Assembly (NCBI GenBank): GCA_019113125.1
Contig: DXIA01000057.1
Span: forward strand, 1 to 15,314
DNA length: 15,314 nucleotides
Direction: 5' to 3'
Source: Candidatus Pygmaiobacter gallistercoris
Lineage (GTDB): Bacteria; Bacillota; Clostridia; Oscillospirales; Ruminococcaceae
The first letter of the stretch is position 1. Every line of letters starts with the position of its first letter. The notes beneath the pieces were generated by a model that did not search any database, was not told the DNA's origin, and saw only the letters and a list, made by a program, of their open reading frames with translations. Position numbers and translations under genes: made by a program. Shown here in pieces: positions 5,861 to 13,560 of this stretch.

Positions 5861-8245
5861 TTATTTGAGCTGTACCACCGTCACGCCGGCCTCACCCTCG
5901 CCGTAGTTGCCCAGGCGGTAGCTCTTGACCGACTTGTTGGTCTTCAGCATCTGGTGCAGTGCTTTGCGCAGGATGCCCGCCCCCTTGCCGTGGATCAGGT
6001 AGATCTGGGTGAGCCCGCTCATCACCGCCGAGTCGATGAACTGCTCAGCCTCCATGACCGCCTCGTCGGCGGTGAGCCCGATCAGGTTGATCTCCATCGC
6101 CGGGCTGCGGGTCACATCCAGACTGCCCGCCCCGCTGCGGTACTTCGGGTTGCTGCGTTTCTTTGCGGGCGGGACGGCCGCCTCCATCAGCGAGGAGAGC
6201 GGCACCTTGGTCTTGATCGCCCCACAGAGCACCTCCACCATGCCGTTCTTATCCGGCAGGCTCTTGACCGTCGCGTTCCGGCCGAGATCGGCGATCACCA
6301 CCACCTGCCCGACCTTGACGCTGGTGAGCGGGCGGTAGTTTTTGACCTCCGGCTCACTGCCGAGCCCGGCGGTGATCGCCGGCGCGTCCTTGCGGGCAAT
6401 CTGGCGCGCCCGCTGCAGTTTTTGCTCGGCTGAGAGCCGCTCCTTCTTCTGCAGCTCTTTCATCTCGTCCATCAGGCCATAGGCCGCATCCTGCACCTTC
6501 TGCTCGAGCTCCTTCGCCCGCTTGCGGGCCGCCGCGAGCTCCTGCTTGCCCTGCTCGATCAGCTCCTCCCGCTGCTGGCGGGCCGCATTGAGCTGGGTCT
6601 CGGCCAGACCGCGCAGCCGCTCGATCTCGGCCTGGTCCTCCTTGATCTGCAATTTCAGGTCCTCGAGCTGACCGAGCACCGTCTCAAACCGCTGGTCCTC
6701 TGCCGAGAGATGCTGCTTTGCCCGCTCGATCACCGCATCGGGCAGCCCGAGCTTCTCGCCGATCAAAAACGCGTTGGACCGCCCCGGCACCCCGACGCTG
6801 AGCCGATAGGTGGGGCGGAGGGTCTCGAGGTCGAACTCGCAGCTGGCGTTCTGCACCCCCTCGGTCTCGAGCGCAAAGACCTTCAGCTCGCCGTAGTGGG
6901 TGGTCGCCATGATCCGGCTGCCCCGCTGGCGCAGCGTCTCGATGACCGAGACCGCGAGCGACGCGCCCTCGGCCGGATCGGTGCCGGCGCCGAGCTCGTC
7001 CAGCAGCACCAGCGTGTCGGGGCCCGCCTCCCGCAGGATCTCGACGATGTTGGTGATATGCCCCGAGAAGGTGGACAGGCTCTGCTCGATGCTCTGCTCG
7101 TCCCCGATGTCGACCAGGATCTCCCGGAACAGGCAGACCTCGCTGCGCTCCGAGGCGGGGATCAAAAAGCCGCAGGAGGCCATCGCGAGCAGCAGCCCCG
7201 CCGTCTTGAGGCTGACCGTCTTGCCGCCGGTGTTGGGGCCGGTGATGATCATGGTGTCGTACTCCTTGCCGATGGTGATATCCACCGGCACCGCCTTCTT
7301 CTTGTCGAGCAGCGGATGGCGGGCGTGCAACAGTGAGAACCCGTAGCCCGATACCACCTGCGGCATCGTCGCCGCCTGGTCCGCCGCGAGTCTTGCCTTG
7401 GCCAGCAGCTGATCGACCTGCAGCATCCCGTCATAGCTGACCTCGAACAGCGGCTGCATCGCCGCGACCGCGTCGGAGAAGACCGAGAGGATCCGCTCAA
7501 TCTCCTCCTGCTCCTGGCTGCGCAGCTGCAGGATCTTGGCGTTGAGCTCGACCACCGCGCTCGGCTCGACAAAGAGGGTTGCCCCGGAGGAGGAGACGTC
7601 GTGGATGACGCCGGGGATCTCGCCTCGGTACTCCGCCTTGACCGGCACGACAAACCGGCCGCTGCGCAGGCTGACCACCGCGTCCTGTAAGTATTTCTGG
7701 GTGTTCGGGGACTTGATCATCCCCTCCAGCCGGTCCCGGATGCTGCTCTCGGCCGAGCGGATCTTGCGGCGGATGTCGTAGAGCGCGTCGCTCGCCGAGT
7801 CCGCCATCTCGGTCTCGGAGAGGATGCTGTCAAAGATGCCGCGGGAGAGGCCGGGATTCTCGGTGATCGAGTAGAACAGATCGTCCAGTACCGGGCTGCT
7901 CTGCACCCCGGCATCCTCCTGGCCGTGGTACCAGCCGCCCAGCGCCTCGAAGTTTTTGAGGGTGCGGCCCACCTCGAGCAGCTCCGCCATCGAGAGGACG
8001 CCCCCCTTCTCGGCGCGGTGGACGATCTCCACCACCCCCTCGACCCGGGAGAGCCGCGGCGCGCCGAGCCGGAGAAACCGGGTGGTCATCGCGTCGGTCA
8101 TCCGCAGCGCGTGGCGCATCTCCTCGAGATCGGTGCAGGCGGTCGTCTGCTGCATCCGCTGCGCCGCCTGCGGGCAGACGCAGTACTGCTGCGCCTTTGC
8201 GAGGATCTTGTAAAATTCGAGATTTCTTAAGTACTTTTCCTTCAT
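5861..8245 (-). CDS. mutS2: MutS2 family ATPase with C-terminal Smr domain
   Basis: MutS2 proteins suppress homologous recombination in some bacteria and act on collided ribosomes in Bacillus. The 794-residue length is normal. After the core and clamp domains come Walker A GPNTGGKT (336-343), the signature STFSGH (391-396), Walker B LVLLDELGAGTD (Asp416, Glu417) and a switch histidine (His450). A long charged coiled coil spans about 505-620, a small KOW-like beta domain about 635-690, and an Smr domain 717-794. In Smr the HGKG motif (752-755) is kept, but the LDLRG motif reads INLIG (719-723), so the Asp and Arg linked with nuclease activity are absent. AAAGGAG precedes the ATG. It lies 26 bp behind recO, probably cotranscribed. 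Confidence 0.96.
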   Translation of the reverse strand: MKEKYLRNLEFYKILAKAQQYCVCPQAAQRMQQTTACTDLEEMRHALRMTDAMTTRFLRLGAPRLSRVEGVVEIVHRAEKGGVLSMAELLEVGRTLKNFEALGGWYHGQEDAGVQSSPVLDDLFYSITENPGLSRGIFDSILSETEMADSASDALYDIRRKIRSAESSIRDRLEGMIKSPNTQKYLQDAVVSLRSGRFVVPVKAEYRGEIPGVIHDVSSSGATLFVEPSAVVELNAKILQLRSQEQEEIERILSVFSDAVAAMQPLFEVSYDGMLQVDQLLAKARLAADQAATMPQVVSGYGFSLLHARHPLLDKKKAVPVDITIGKEYDTMIITGPNTGGKTVSLKTAGLLLAMASCGFLIPASERSEVCLFREILVDIGDEQSIEQSLSTFSGHITNIVEILREAGPDTLVLLDELGAGTDPAEGASLAVSVIETLRQRGSRIMATTHYGELKVFALETEGVQNASCEFDLETLRPTYRLSVGVPGRSNAFLIGEKLGLPDAVIERAKQHLSAEDQRFETVLGQLEDLKLQIKEDQAEIERLRGLAETQLNAARQQREELIEQGKQELAAARKRAKELEQKVQDAAYGLMDEMKELQKKERLSAEQKLQRARQIARKDAPAITAGLGSEPEVKNYRPLTSVKVGQVVVIADLGRNATVKSLPDKNGMVEVLCGAIKTKVPLSSLMEAAVPPAKKRSNPKYRSGAGSLDVTRSPAMEINLIGLTADEAVMEAEQFIDSAVMSGLTQIYLIHGKGAGILRKALHQMLKTNKSVKSYRLGNYGEGEAGVTVVQLK

Positions 8246-8271
8246 CTCTTGCTCCTTTATCGCAGCACCGG

Positions 8272-9018
8272 CTATGGCAGAACCGTCTGCAGAAAGTCAA
8301 GGCTTTTGAACCGATGATCCAGCTGCTGCACGACGTACCGGGTGGAGAGCGCCGAGAGCTGTTTCAGTGAGGGTTCGGACAGTGCAAAGCCGAACACCTT
8401 GTCATCATCACTGTAGATAATATGCCGCATCGCGGCGAGCTGGGACGCGGTCAGATTGGGCCGCAGCTGCAGTTTCGCCGCACAATCGGCGCAGAGCAGG
8501 GTGCCCTGCTGCAGGTCGAAGAAGAACGCCTCCCCGTCATAGCTGCCGCAGCTCTGGCAGGCGACCAGGTCCGGCATATAGCCGGCCTGGGAGAGGGCGC
8601 GCAGCTCACAGACCGTCTTGACCTGGTAGAGATTGCGCTTGCGGCAGATCAGCGCGAGGCTGTTGAGCAGCAGCCGCAGCTGCTGCTGGCTGCTCTCCCC
8701 CTCCGGCGCGAGGGTGCCCATCAGCTCGGAGAGATAGACCGCAAGGCTCATTCCCTCAATGCTGGCCCGCAGGTCGAAAAAGACCTCGAGCGGGGTCGCC
8801 TCATCGACGGTGTACATCGTCCTGCCCTCAAAGAGGACGAACTCGGAGTAACAGAACAGGCCGGTCGCCGCAAACAGCTTGCTCTTGAGCCGCTGCGATC
8901 CCTTCGCCGCCGCCGAGATCACCCCGAGCGCGGGGGTCAGGATGGTGAGAATCCGGTCAGATTCCCCCGTCTTGACCTCCCGCAGGACGATTCCCCTGGT
9001 CTTGATCTGTCTGGTCAT
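8272..9018 (-). CDS. recO: DNA repair protein RecO
   Basis: RecO loads RecA onto SSB-coated single-stranded DNA in the RecFOR pathway. The 248-residue product has the N-terminal OB-fold start (I-K-T-R-G-I-V-L-R-E and G-E-S-D-R-I-L-T). The central helical part follows, with a four-cysteine zinc site CX2C-X18-CX2C at Cys154, Cys157, Cys176 and Cys179. The open frame extends to 9264, but homology begins near residue 5 of the chosen ATG. The ATG at 9027, three codons upstream, is an equal alternative; neither has a strong Shine-Dalgarno sequence. Its first 62 bp overlap the end of yqzL in another frame, suggesting coupled translation. mutS2 follows by 26 bp. Confidence 0.94.
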   Translation of the reverse strand: MTRQIKTRGIVLREVKTGESDRILTILTPALGVISAAAKGSQRLKSKLFAATGLFCYSEFVLFEGRTMYTVDEATPLEVFFDLRASIEGMSLAVYLSELMGTLAPEGESSQQQLRLLLNSLALICRKRNLYQVKTVCELRALSQAGYMPDLVACQSCGSYDGEAFFFDLQQGTLLCADCAAKLQLRPNLTASQLAAMRHIIYSDDDKVFGFALSEPSLKQLSALSTRYVVQQLDHRFKSLDFLQTVLP

Positions 9019-9133
9019 CCGCTCCATCTCGCCCCTTTTCGCCCCGCGCGGCGGGGGCGCGGTGGGCGCAGTACCAGAGATAATCCTCCACCGCGCCGCT
9101 CGCCGCAAACTGTTCCCATCCGCCGTCTTGCAT
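8957..9133 (-). CDS. yqzL: YqzL-like small protein
   Basis: A 58-residue protein matching the YqzL pattern of W-x-x-F, then S/T-G, then Y-L-x-Y: Trp6, Phe9, Ser12-Gly13, Tyr18-Leu19 and Tyr21. The function is unknown. YqzL of Bacillus is about 47 residues and lies between era and recO, exactly the position here. GGGAGG at 9142-9147 has an 8-nt spacer to the ATG at 9133, a much better start than the frame's upstream ATG at 9193. Residues past about 38 are encoded by DNA shared with the recO start and are hydrophilic and Asp/Gln/Gly-rich, so only the first part is likely conserved. It probably leads the yqzL-recO-mutS2 transcript. Confidence 0.78.
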   Translation of the reverse strand: MQDGGWEQFAASGAVEDYLWYCAHRAPAARGEKGRDGADDQTDQDQGNRPAGGQDGGI

Positions 9134-9200
9134 CCTGCATGCCTCCCGTTTTGTTTTGCTGTTCTTACTGTAACCGGAAGGCAAAAATTCCATACACGGA

Positions 9201-9231
9201 AAAGAGTGGCAGCCGCAGTGCGGCTGCCACT
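9201..9231 (-). terminator. Probable terminator after era
   Basis: A perfect 11-bp GC-rich stem (9206-9216 with 9220-9230) has a three-base loop, followed on the minus strand by CTCTTTTC. The U tract is short but the stem is strong. It would separate phoH-ybeY-dgkA-era from yqzL-recO-mutS2. No convincing promoter for yqzL is visible in 9134-9200. Confidence 0.7.
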
Positions 9232-9289
9232 ACACCGTAATTCTATCCTATCACAAACGGGCAAAGCCCGTCAATCGGCCGCCGCCGGC

Positions 9290-10201
9290 TCAGTTGCCGG
9301 TGCGGAATCCAAAGTTATTGAGATAAAAATCGTCGTCCCGCCAGTCGTCCTTCACCTTGACCCAGCACTGGAGATTGACCTTCTGGCCGAGGAACTCCTC
9401 ACAGTCGAGCCGAGCGGCGCTGGCGATCTTCTTCAGCATTGCGCCCCCCTTGCCGATGATCATTCCCTTATGGCTCTTCTTCTCGCAGAAGATGGTGACA
9501 TCGATGTCGACGATGTTGCCCCCCGGCCGCTCCTTGAACTTCTCCACCATCACGGCGGTGCCATGGGGCAGCTCATCCCGCAGGTTGAGCAGCAGTTTCT
9601 CCCGCACCAGCTCGGCGACGATCGCCTTTTCGGGCAGGTCGGTGTAGGCGTCATCCGGGAAGTAGTGGGGCCCCTCGGCCGCATACCGGTCAAAGAGGGC
9701 AAGCAGCGCGTCGATCCCCTCCCCCTTCGCGGCGCAGACCGGCAGGATCGCGTCAAAGACCCCGAGTTCCCGCAAAAACGCCTCCCGCGCCGCCAGATCC
9801 TGCGGCTGCTTGAGACAGTCGGTCTTGTTGATTGCCGCGACAGCCGGGGTGTGCCCCGCGCGGATCTGGTCCACCAGCTCCTGCTCGGCCTCGGTCAGCT
9901 CACCATAGGGCTCAAAGACCATCAGGGTGAGATCTCCGTCCCCCACCGAGTCGGCCACCGTCTTCACCATCCGCTGACCCAGCTTGGTGCGGGGCTTGTG
10001 GATGCCGGGGGTGTCGAGAAAGACGTACTGGGTCACCCCTTTGGTCAGGATCCCGGTGATCCTGGTGCGGGTGGTCTGCGGCTTGGAGGTCACGATCGCC
10101 AGTTTCTCCCCCACCAGCGCGTTGAGCAGGCTTGACTTGCCGACATTCGGCCGGCCGACGATGGCGACAAAGACCGATTTGGTCTGATCGGATGCAGTCA
10201 C
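9290..10201 (-). CDS. era: GTPase Era
   Basis: Era is an essential GTPase that binds the 3' end of 16S rRNA and helps assemble the 30S subunit. The 303-residue product has G1 GRPNVGKS (16-23), the switch I threonines near 43-46 (TTRT), G3 DTPG (63-66), G4 NKTD (125-128) and a G5-like CAAKG (156-160). The C-terminal KH domain has the IIGKGG loop at 248-253. The start is GTG at 10201, overlapping the dgkA TGA stop (GTGA), with a GAGGGAG sequence just upstream. It is last in the phoH-ybeY-dgkA-era cluster. In Bacillus cdd lies between dgkA and era; it is absent here. Confidence 0.97.
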   Translation of the reverse strand: MTASDQTKSVFVAIVGRPNVGKSSLLNALVGEKLAIVTSKPQTTRTRITGILTKGVTQYVFLDTPGIHKPRTKLGQRMVKTVADSVGDGDLTLMVFEPYGELTEAEQELVDQIRAGHTPAVAAINKTDCLKQPQDLAAREAFLRELGVFDAILPVCAAKGEGIDALLALFDRYAAEGPHYFPDDAYTDLPEKAIVAELVREKLLLNLRDELPHGTAVMVEKFKERPGGNIVDIDVTIFCEKKSHKGMIIGKGGAMLKKIASAARLDCEEFLGQKVNLQCWVKVKDDWRDDDFYLNNFGFRTGN

Positions 10202-10668
10202 TCCCCACTCCCTCGCTTTCGATAACAGAATACAAACAGATAGCCCCCGACAAGCGCGGCGGCAAGTACCGGGATCCGGTACCAGGCGCCGAGAAAATAG
10301 GCGAGGATCCCCCGCAGCGTCGGCAGATCCCAGAACAGCACCGCCCCGCAGACCGCGGCGCCGATGCTGAAGGCCAGCACCGCGCCGGCCGCCATATCCT
10401 TGGCTGCACCGGCCGTCATATCGTGCTCCGGGTCAGGCTTGTCCACCGCCCGCTCGATCGCCGAGTTGATCAGCTCGAGCGCGATCACCCCGGCAATCAG
10501 CACCACCAGAATCAGCCGCTCTGCGCGGGTGAAGGCATAAAAATGCGAAAAATAGAGGACAAAACAGCCCGTGACAAGATGAAAGCGGAGGTTGCGCTCC
10601 TCCCGCACCGCGGCGGCGATGCCAGACGCCGCATAGCCGAATCCGCGCAGAAAACCGCCCTGTTTCAC
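10198..10668 (-). CDS. dgkA: Diacylglycerol/undecaprenol kinase family membrane protein
   Basis: Integral membrane kinase of the DgkA family; in Gram-positives it phosphorylates undecaprenol (cell-wall lipid carrier recycling). The 156-residue product has the active-site stretch ELINSAIERAVD (Glu65, Asn68, Asp76), an upstream E-E-R-N-L-R-F-H segment (Glu23, Glu24, Asn26) and AKDMAAGAVL (89-98). Three core membrane helices are visible. Compared with about 120-130 residues in Bacillus it has a C-terminal addition with a fourth hydrophobic segment (about 132-147). The start is GTG at 10668, 13 bp after ybeY, with GGGAGAG upstream. The stop overlaps the era start. Confidence 0.92.
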   Translation of the reverse strand: MKQGGFLRGFGYAASGIAAAVREERNLRFHLVTGCFVLYFSHFYAFTRAERLILVVLIAGVIALELINSAIERAVDKPDPEHDMTAGAAKDMAAGAVLAFSIGAAVCGAVLFWDLPTLRGILAYFLGAWYRIPVLAAALVGGYLFVFCYRKRGSGE

Positions 10669-10681
10669 AAGCTCTCTCCCC

Positions 10682-11176
10682 TTATTCCGGCGTGTAGGCG
10701 ATGGTCCGCGGCAGCCCGAGCTGCATCATGACCTGCTCTTCCTTCTCCCGCATCCGGACCTCTGCGAGGCCGCCGTCGACATGGTCGTAGCCCAGCAGAT
10801 GCAGCATCGAGTGAACGGTCAGAAAGGCGACCTCTCGCTGCAGTGAATGGCCGTAGATATTCGCCTGCTCGTACGCCTTCTCCATCGAGATCACGATATC
10901 TCCGAGCATCGCGGCGCCGGTCTCCTCATTGATGTCGTACTTGCCGTCGCTGCCCAGTGGAAAGCTGAGCACATCGGTCTCGACCGGCTTGTTGCGGTAC
11001 TGGGCGTTGAGCTGGGCGATGTGGGCGTTGTCCACAAAGATCACGCTGATCTCGGCGGGTCCTTCAAATTTTTCCATCTCGAGCACCGCATTGCAGCTGC
11101 GCCGGATCAGAATCCGGATCCCGGTCGGAATCTTGACGGCGTTTTGCTGGTTGGTGATATAGACTTTGTTGTGCAT
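10682..11176 (-). CDS. ybeY: Endoribonuclease / rRNA maturation factor YbeY
   Basis: YbeY is a zinc-dependent RNase needed for 16S rRNA 3'-end maturation and 70S ribosome quality control. The 164-residue product has the zinc motif H-X3-H-X5-H at His122, His126 and His132 (HSMLHLLGYDH), and the RNKPVETDVLSFP segment (61-73) with the conserved Arg. The open frame extends to 11374, but residues upstream of MHNKVYI are not YbeY-like. The chosen ATG at 11176 has AAAGGAG upstream with a long spacer of about 12 nt. It lies 67 bp after phoH; in Bacillus yqfF sits between them and is missing here. dgkA and era follow closely. Confidence 0.95.
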   Translation of the reverse strand: MHNKVYITNQQNAVKIPTGIRILIRRSCNAVLEMEKFEGPAEISVIFVDNAHIAQLNAQYRNKPVETDVLSFPLGSDGKYDINEETGAAMLGDIVISMEKAYEQANIYGHSLQREVAFLTVHSMLHLLGYDHVDGGLAEVRMREKEEQVMMQLGLPRTIAYTPE

Positions 11177-11243
11177 GAAGCATCTGCGCTCCTTTCTAAT
11201 ATTTTGCGGTTCTTTTTGACAGACGGCGCACCGCGCCGCCTTG

Positions 11244-12227
11244 CTACCTGTGGTTCCTTCCTCTTGCGGCCTGCTTTTTCGCCGCGGCTTTCTCATACGC
11301 CCGCACAATCTCCTGCACCAGCCGGTGGCGAACGACATCCTTGTCGGTGAGCCGGATGCAGGCGATGCCTTCAATATTTTTGAGGATCCCGAGCGCGTCG
11401 TTCAGCCCGCTGCGGGTCTTGTCGGGCAGGTCGATCTGGGTGACGTCCCCGTTGACCACTACCTTGCTGTTCATCCCCATCCGGGTGAGGAACATCTTCA
11501 TCTGTTCGGGGGTGGTGTTCTGCGCCTCGTCGAGGATGATGAAAGAATCATCCAGTGTTCGCCCCCGCATATAGGCCAGCGGTGCGACCTCGATGACCCC
11601 CTTCTCCTGCAGTTTCTGGTAGGTCTCCGGCCCGAGCATCTCGAACAGCCCGTCGTAGAGCGGGCGCAGATAGGGGTCGACCTTGTTCTGCAGATCGCCG
11701 GGCAAAAAGCCCAGCTTTTCCCCCGCCTCGACCGCCGGCCGGGTGAGGATGATGCGGGAGATCTCATGCGCCTTGAACGCGCGCACCGCCATCGCGACCG
11801 CGAGGTAGGTCTTGCCGGTACCGGCCGGACCGACCCCGAAGGTGATGGTGTTGCTCTTGATCGCGTCGATGTAGGACTTCTGCCCCAGCGTCTTGGGTCG
11901 CACCGGCTTTCCCTTTGCGGTCAGCAGCAGAAAATCCCCGGTCAACTCCTTGACCCGCTCCTCGTCCCCCGAGGTGGCGAGTGAGGTGCAGTAGTCCAGC
12001 GCCTGCTCGTCCAGCGGGGTCCCGGACCGACAGAGCTGCAGCATCGCATCCACCGTACGCGCCGCCTGATCCACCGCCGTCTCCTCGCCGGTCACCTTGA
12101 TCTCGGTGCCGCGGCAGATCACGCAGACGCCGAACTGGCGTTCCAGTCTGCGGATGTTGGCATCCCCGCTTCCCAAAATTGCCAGCGCATCGTCGATTGA
12201 ATCCAGTTCGAGCAGCCGCTCCGCCAT
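11244..12227 (-). CDS. phoH: PhoH family ATPase
   Basis: A cytoplasmic P-loop ATPase of the PhoH/YbeZ type, often paired with YbeY and thought to work in RNA metabolism. The 327-residue product has an N-terminal KH-like part (FGVCVICRGTEIKVTG, 32-47). Walker A is GPAGTGKT (133-140), LTRPAVEAGEKLGFLPGD (161-178) follows, and Walker B is ILDEAQN (231-237, Asp233, Glu234). The frame extends to a TTG at 12278, but GGAGGG at 12237-12242 sits 9 nt before the ATG at 12227, which also matches the family start. It has its own promoter upstream and leads phoH-ybeY-dgkA-era. Confidence 0.96.
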   Translation of the reverse strand: MAERLLELDSIDDALAILGSGDANIRRLERQFGVCVICRGTEIKVTGEETAVDQAARTVDAMLQLCRSGTPLDEQALDYCTSLATSGDEERVKELTGDFLLLTAKGKPVRPKTLGQKSYIDAIKSNTITFGVGPAGTGKTYLAVAMAVRAFKAHEISRIILTRPAVEAGEKLGFLPGDLQNKVDPYLRPLYDGLFEMLGPETYQKLQEKGVIEVAPLAYMRGRTLDDSFIILDEAQNTTPEQMKMFLTRMGMNSKVVVNGDVTQIDLPDKTRSGLNDALGILKNIEGIACIRLTDKDVVRHRLVQEIVRAYEKAAAKKQAARGRNHR

Positions 12228-12295
12228 CCAGGCTATCCCTCCGCTTTTCTTGATCACTTTTCCAACAAATCCATTCAAATTTGTTGTTTCGTTTC

Positions 12296-12304
12296 ATTAT
12301 ATCA
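12296..12304 (-). promoter_or_regulatory. Extended -10 sigma-A promoter of phoH
   Basis: On the minus strand TGATATAAT (12304-12296) is a perfect extended -10 element. The -35 position (about 12324-12319, TGTTAG) is poor, as is common with extended -10 promoters. AT-rich DNA lies further upstream (about 12337-12365). The rest of the 163-bp gap between yqfD and phoH holds the inverted repeat described separately. Confidence 0.65.
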
Positions 12305-12305
12305 C

Positions 12306-12334
12306 AGAATTGCGCTGCCTAACAGGGCAATTCT
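12306..12334. repeat. Inverted repeat over the phoH -35 region
   Basis: Eight-base perfect arms, AGAATTGC (12306-12313) and GCAATTCT (12327-12334), surround a 13-base centre. The repeat covers the spacer and -35 region of the phoH promoter. No T run follows on the minus strand, so it is more like an operator than a yqfD terminator. Confidence 0.5.
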
Positions 12335-12390
12335 TCCGTTAATTTGTAATTTTTTGTAAACTTTTTCCGTTTGTGCCGGATTCTGGAGAA

Positions 12391-13560
12391 TTATCCCACC
12401 TCTTGTGCAATGTTTTCGAGCCGCTCCACCACCAGCCGCGCCGAAAATGCACCTTCGGAGAGCTCGCCCGAAAAGCTGCGGGAGAGGATCTCTCCGCCCG
12501 CGGTGCCGGAGGAGAGCGCGCGATCAAGCAGAAACCGGGCGCGCTGCTCGGCCTGCTCGGCCGAGAGGCTGATCTCGACCTCCTGTGTCGGGTAGACCGA
12601 GCTGACCTCGAGCATTGCCGGCAGCGCAAAGCCGAACAGCTCGAGCGGTTCGCTCGCCGTCTCGATCTCGCTGCCCGCCGGGGGATCCTCGTACACACCA
12701 AGCGGAATCCGCTTTCCGCCGATCAGCAGATGGTACTGGTTTTGAACCTCGCCGGTCGGCACCTGTGCGGTGAACTGCAGCGGCTGGGTGATCTCATAGG
12801 CGGTTTCGGTGCGGGCGATCACCGACCCCTGGGCAGGGGTGATGATGATGTTGCCGGTCTTCTCGTCGACATAGGTGCCGGTGACAAGCAATTCTCCCTC
12901 CTCCACCCGCTGTCCCTTGAAGACCATCGCAAACCCGTGGCGCACCTCGATCTCTTCAATGATCCCGTCCTTTGCGGCGACGATGCTGCCGGCGGCGGGG
13001 CGCTGCGGGTCGGGCTGGGCCGTCCGCTCACTGACCTCGACCACCAGCCGACCCCGCACAAAGTTGAGCGAGACGTCGGCGAGGTCCTCCGAATTCATCA
13101 GGATGACCTGTCTTGCCCGGCGCAGCGACTCCTCGGTCGGCCGGCTGCCGACCAGCACCCCGTTCTCCGAGAGGGCCCGGCTGATCTCCTGCTGGTATTT
13201 TTCCGGCACCTCGTAGTACCGGACGCACCAGATCAGCCCGAACAGCCGCAGGCAGAGGATCGCGAACAGCGCGGGGCCGACCACGAGACCCCAGCGTCCC
13301 CGGTACCGCCGCAGCAAAAACGGCAGTCCCTTTTTCTTCACCACCCGAATTCGGCAGTGACAGTGGCGGGCCGCCCTGTGCATCTGCCGGTAATCCCGCG
13401 CCGGCATCCAGCCCTTTACCCCGATCGGGGTCGGGTGCAGCCCGGCGAGGGAGAGCCCCATCTCATTGCAGCGGTTGAGCAGTTTTTCATAGGCGCCCCC
13501 CTCCGCCGAGAAGAGCACCTTGCCCCGGATCCAGCCGGTCAGCCGCTCCATCCTCATCAT
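12391..13560 (-). CDS. yqfD: Sporulation protein YqfD
   Basis: YqfD is a membrane-anchored protein made in the mother cell under sigma-E in Bacillus and needed for sporulation; it belongs with SpoIVB-linked or stage IV functions only by context. The 389-residue product has a basic cytoplasmic N-terminal domain (about 1-88) and one or two membrane segments (about 91-113, LVVGPALFAILCLRLFGLIW). A large extracytoplasmic region follows, with the V-x-A-x-x-D-G-I-I-E-E-I-E-V-R-H-G turn (about 200-218). The ATG at 13560 has AAGGAGGG upstream with a 7-nt spacer. Its first four bases overlap the yqfC stop (ATGA), so translation is probably coupled. No clear terminator follows. Confidence 0.93.
   Translation of the reverse strand: MMRMERLTGWIRGKVLFSAEGGAYEKLLNRCNEMGLSLAGLHPTPIGVKGWMPARDYRQMHRAARHCHCRIRVVKKKGLPFLLRRYRGRWGLVVGPALFAILCLRLFGLIWCVRYYEVPEKYQQEISRALSENGVLVGSRPTEESLRRARQVILMNSEDLADVSLNFVRGRLVVEVSERTAQPDPQRPAAGSIVAAKDGIIEEIEVRHGFAMVFKGQRVEEGELLVTGTYVDEKTGNIIITPAQGSVIARTETAYEITQPLQFTAQVPTGEVQNQYHLLIGGKRIPLGVYEDPPAGSEIETASEPLELFGFALPAMLEVSSVYPTQEVEISLSAEQAEQRARFLLDRALSSGTAGGEILSRSFSGELSEGAFSARLVVERLENIAQEVG

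Noticed and set aside
4693..5868. 391-residue open frame on the plus strand
   Set aside because: It is antisense to spoIIGA and its promoter region; the composition is Arg/Gln/Asp-rich shadow coding with no recognisable domain.
8879..10135. 418-residue plus-strand open frame
   Set aside because: Antisense to recO and era; no ribosome binding site or domain pattern.
11222..11240. GC palindrome between phoH and ybeY
   Set aside because: Very short arms with no T run; not enough for a terminator or operator call.
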